Assembly: GCF_019112545.1 (NCBI RefSeq)
Contig: NW_025064881.1
Location: 842,591-906,590 of the forward strand
Source: Guyanagaster necrorhizus
Taxonomy: Eukaryota > Basidiomycota > Agaricomycetes > Agaricales > Physalacriaceae
Length of the DNA stretch: 64,000 bases
Direction of reading: 5' to 3'
Positions 61,508 to 64,000 of the stretch are shown piece after piece (the stretch's first letter is position 1; every line of letters starts with the position of its first letter). Both the position numbers and the translations under genes were made by a program. The notes beneath the pieces were generated by a model. The model saw only the letters and a list, made by a program, of their open reading frames with translations, searched no databases and was not told where the DNA came from.

Positions 61508-64000
61508 CTATTGCACCGTCGACTGGTGCTCAAGGGTCTTGTTATCGATGGATATACCTGTGAACAAGCAGATCAGCAAGAGAATCAGGAGAATATCCAA
61601 ATGAAAATACTTACTTTGCGTAGCATTGTTCGTCTTGTAAATCCCAATGAGACGTTGACTGAGCTCGAACATATCATTCCTGCACGGCCTAGGTATTAAT
61701 TATCACGAAAAACAGTAAAAAAAAATAGCTACCCACCGAAGAGAGATAATGATGAACTGCGCATTCTTCGTCCGGTCTTTGATATAATTAGCCACGATAG
61801 ACACATTACGGAAGTCAAGGGCGGCATCAATTTCGTCCATGAAATACAGAGGCGTAGGCTAAAACATACTGTTAGCCAATCCTCAAACTTGCAACTAGCA
61901 ACATACCTTGAATACGTGAAGAGCGAACACCAAGGCAAGCGAACTCAGCGTCTTCTCGCCGCCAGACAAGTTGGATATGTTCTTCCAGCTCTTCTTCGGA
62001 GGCATGACGCTGAAAATGATGCCCTCGGAGAAAGGATCCATGCTATCCACCAGCTCTAGCTCGGCGTTGCCTCCAAGAGTGATCATCTAGAGTTTATTCG
62101 AGGTGAATAAAAGGCCGGAAACAGAAGGTGGAAACATTCACCTGGTACATCTCTTTCAACTTTAAAGATATCATATTGAACCCCGCCATAAACTCGTCGA
62201 GCCGCTGCTTCCGTAGACGATCATACTCAGCCTTCTGCTTATCACGTTCATGGGTAACCATTTCGACGTCGCTGGCACGAGTGAAGAACTCCTCCTCCTT
62301 CGCTTTATAATCATCTAGAACACCTAGATTGGGCTGGGGTTTCGAGAGTTTCTCTACGGCGAACGTTAGTCAGTATAGATCCAACAGATTCCATTGTACT
62401 TACCCTCAAGCAACTGGATATCAGCAACCATATCCCGCTTCCGGAATTGGCATAACTCCTCGTTGCTGTAGATGTGAAGCTGGGTCCTGGGATCTTCTTC
62501 ACCATCGTCGCCACCTTCGGGATCAGATTTAACACTGTGACCACGGCTCTGGCGGCTTGAGGTTGGCTGACGGGACCCTTCGCGACTTTCATCGGCTTTG
62601 CTGTCGCCTTCCTGGCTTTCGTCATCCTCCTCGTCGTCATCGTCATAATCACTGGAACAAATATAAGAATTCTCCACAATAAGAAATAATGAACAGCGAA
62701 CTCGATTTCTTCCAACTGAAGTTCGTCATGCTTCTCCTGCCAATGAATGATCAACTTTTCATTCTCCTGGAAGGCCTCTTTTGCAGCTTGAGCCTTGTGT
62801 TTCAGTTCGGCCTGCGAACGAAATTTGTTCTTCAGCATCGATAGGAAACCTGATGAAACAAAGATCACACCTCTCGTTGAATAAAGCTCTGGACCAATTC
62901 AAGCGTCTCATCTAGCTCCCCTTTAAGTTTCTGAAGGTCCTCCGCCATAGTCTCTTCAGCATCTTTGGCTTTTGCGACCTTGGCACTCAGGTCAGTCACA
63001 TACGCTCTCACTTCTTGGAGCTCTGAGTCCAATTTCTCCAGCTCCTCCTCGGCTTCTTTCTGCGAAACAAGGTTGGAATCGAGGGATGCCGTCAGCTTAG
63101 CAACGTCGTTCTGCGCTTTCTTCTTGGCAACCTCCGCTTTGGTAATCTCATCGTTTGCAAGACCGAGATGAAGCTTAATGCCGTCAACCTTGGAGCGCTG
63201 AGCGAGAAGTTTCGCTCCTCCTATCTCAAGAATTTGCTTTTCGAGATCTTTGATAGCAGTTTCGATCGTGCTTGACCGCTCTTGCAACTTTTTGAGATCC
63301 GCAGTGTAGGTAGCGATGTCTTGTTCAAGCTTAGCGATGCGAGTCACATCGCCAGCATCAGGTTTACTCTGAGTCCTTGAAACGTATCCTTGTCAAGATC
63401 ATATCTAGTCGGATCAGAAAACATACGCACTTCAGCTCTCGCACACGTTTCTCAGCATCAGCTATACGCTTCTTCCCATTCTCGATATCCATACCCAACT
63501 TCTCGAACGACAAATCAATCTCTGGTCCAACCTTAAGCAGCCGATCACGTTCAGCCTCTGCTTCACGGCTTTCTTGGGTGGCGAGCTCCAGTTGTTTCCT
63601 CGCTTCTTCGCTTTCACGTTCGTAGTTTTTGAGAACCTCCGGACGGACTGCGTCGGCAGCAAACTTCGAGCTCATGCCGCCTCGGGCTGGCTGGCCTCCT
63701 CCTCCCATAGTACCACTCATATCAATGAGCTGACCAGCCAGAGTAACCACGCGGTATCGCCTGTTACCAAAGGCTATGCGGTTGGCCTGTTCCATATCCT
63801 TGGCTACAAGTGTCTCACCCACGCCCTTGTAAAACGCTACGGCGAATTTCGGGTCCTTGGGAGTAATGAGGTCGAATAGCCTCGGCACATTCTCAGGTGT
63901 CGGCTTTTTGCTCATGTCAGGCTTGCCAAGTTTCTCCAGAACCAAGATTGAAGTACGACCCGCATTTTGCGACCGCAGATGCTCGATACAAGCTTGGCCT
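61508..64000 (-). CDS. SMC4: Condensin subunit SMC4, C-terminal part (runs off right edge)
   Basis: ATPase of the condensin complex that compacts mitotic chromosomes. Nine exons are visible (>63431, 63375-62871, 62829-62702, 62651-62404, 62353-62142, 62086-61907, 61858-61737, 61679-61615, 61557-61508). The piece starts in the hinge (RTSILVLEKLGKPDMSKKP, ending near IDMSGTMGGGGQPARGGMSS). A long coiled coil follows, then an acidic Ser/Asp/Glu insertion (about 62,500-62,651). The head has the signature motif LSGGEKTLSSLALVFALH and Walker B in PLYFMDEIDAALDFRN, followed by FIIISLRNDMFELSQRLIGI. The stop is at 61508. The Walker A half and coiled-coil N-arm are outside the window. Intron 62830-62870 is only 41 nt. 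Confidence 0.95.

Overview
This window looks like nuclear DNA of a filamentous basidiomycete, most likely an Agaricomycete. Genes are packed with 36-70 nt GT-AG introns (a few GC-AG). The families fit: a QDE-1-type RNA-dependent RNA polymerase, a GH28 pectinase, Zn2Cys6 and Msn2-like zinc-finger regulators, and two DUF6534 membrane proteins (a basidiomycete family). The species cannot be named from the sequence. Exon models below were built by hand from splice signals, open frame and family conservation.

Region 1 (1 to about 17,920) is a retrotransposon graveyard. It is AT-rich, very poor in CpG, and its frames are full of TGA/TAG stops. From left to right it holds: a minus-strand Ty3/gypsy element cut by the window edge; three evenly spaced palindromes; a second minus-strand gypsy-like Gag remnant; the 3' end and LTR of a plus-strand Ty1/copia; a 3'-truncated minus-strand copia with its own LTR and a primer site matching half of initiator tRNA-Met; an unreadable stretch; and a decayed plus-strand C2H2 zinc-finger gene. 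The two copia LTRs, in inverted orientation, differ only by transitions, many as TG-versus-CA pairs. That is the mark of a former CpG decaying on opposite strands, i.e. cytosine methylation.

Region 2 (about 17,920-38,180) is gene-rich: a kelch-like gene (-), a tiny hypothetical gene (+), an RNA-silencing RdRP (+), a GH28 polygalacturonase (-) with 19 exons, a strange histone H3 tail-like mini-gene (+), an Msn2-like zinc-finger factor (+), a Zn2Cys6 factor (-) sharing a divergent promoter with an LTO1 homologue (+), and a canonical histone H3 gene (-).

Region 3 (38,180-46,870) is about 8.7 kb with no gene I can recognise.

Region 4 (46,870-64,000) carries a second Msn2-like factor (+), centrin (-), a cytochrome c oxidase subunit (+), an EthD-domain protein (+), two tandem DUF6534 genes (-), and the 3' part of condensin SMC4 (-), which runs off the right edge. 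Most neighbours are convergent or divergent; there are no operons. The points most worth a second look are the H3-tail mini-gene, catalytic motifs placed on 5-nt and 12-nt micro-exons, the recurring GC-AG introns, and the CpG-decay signature.
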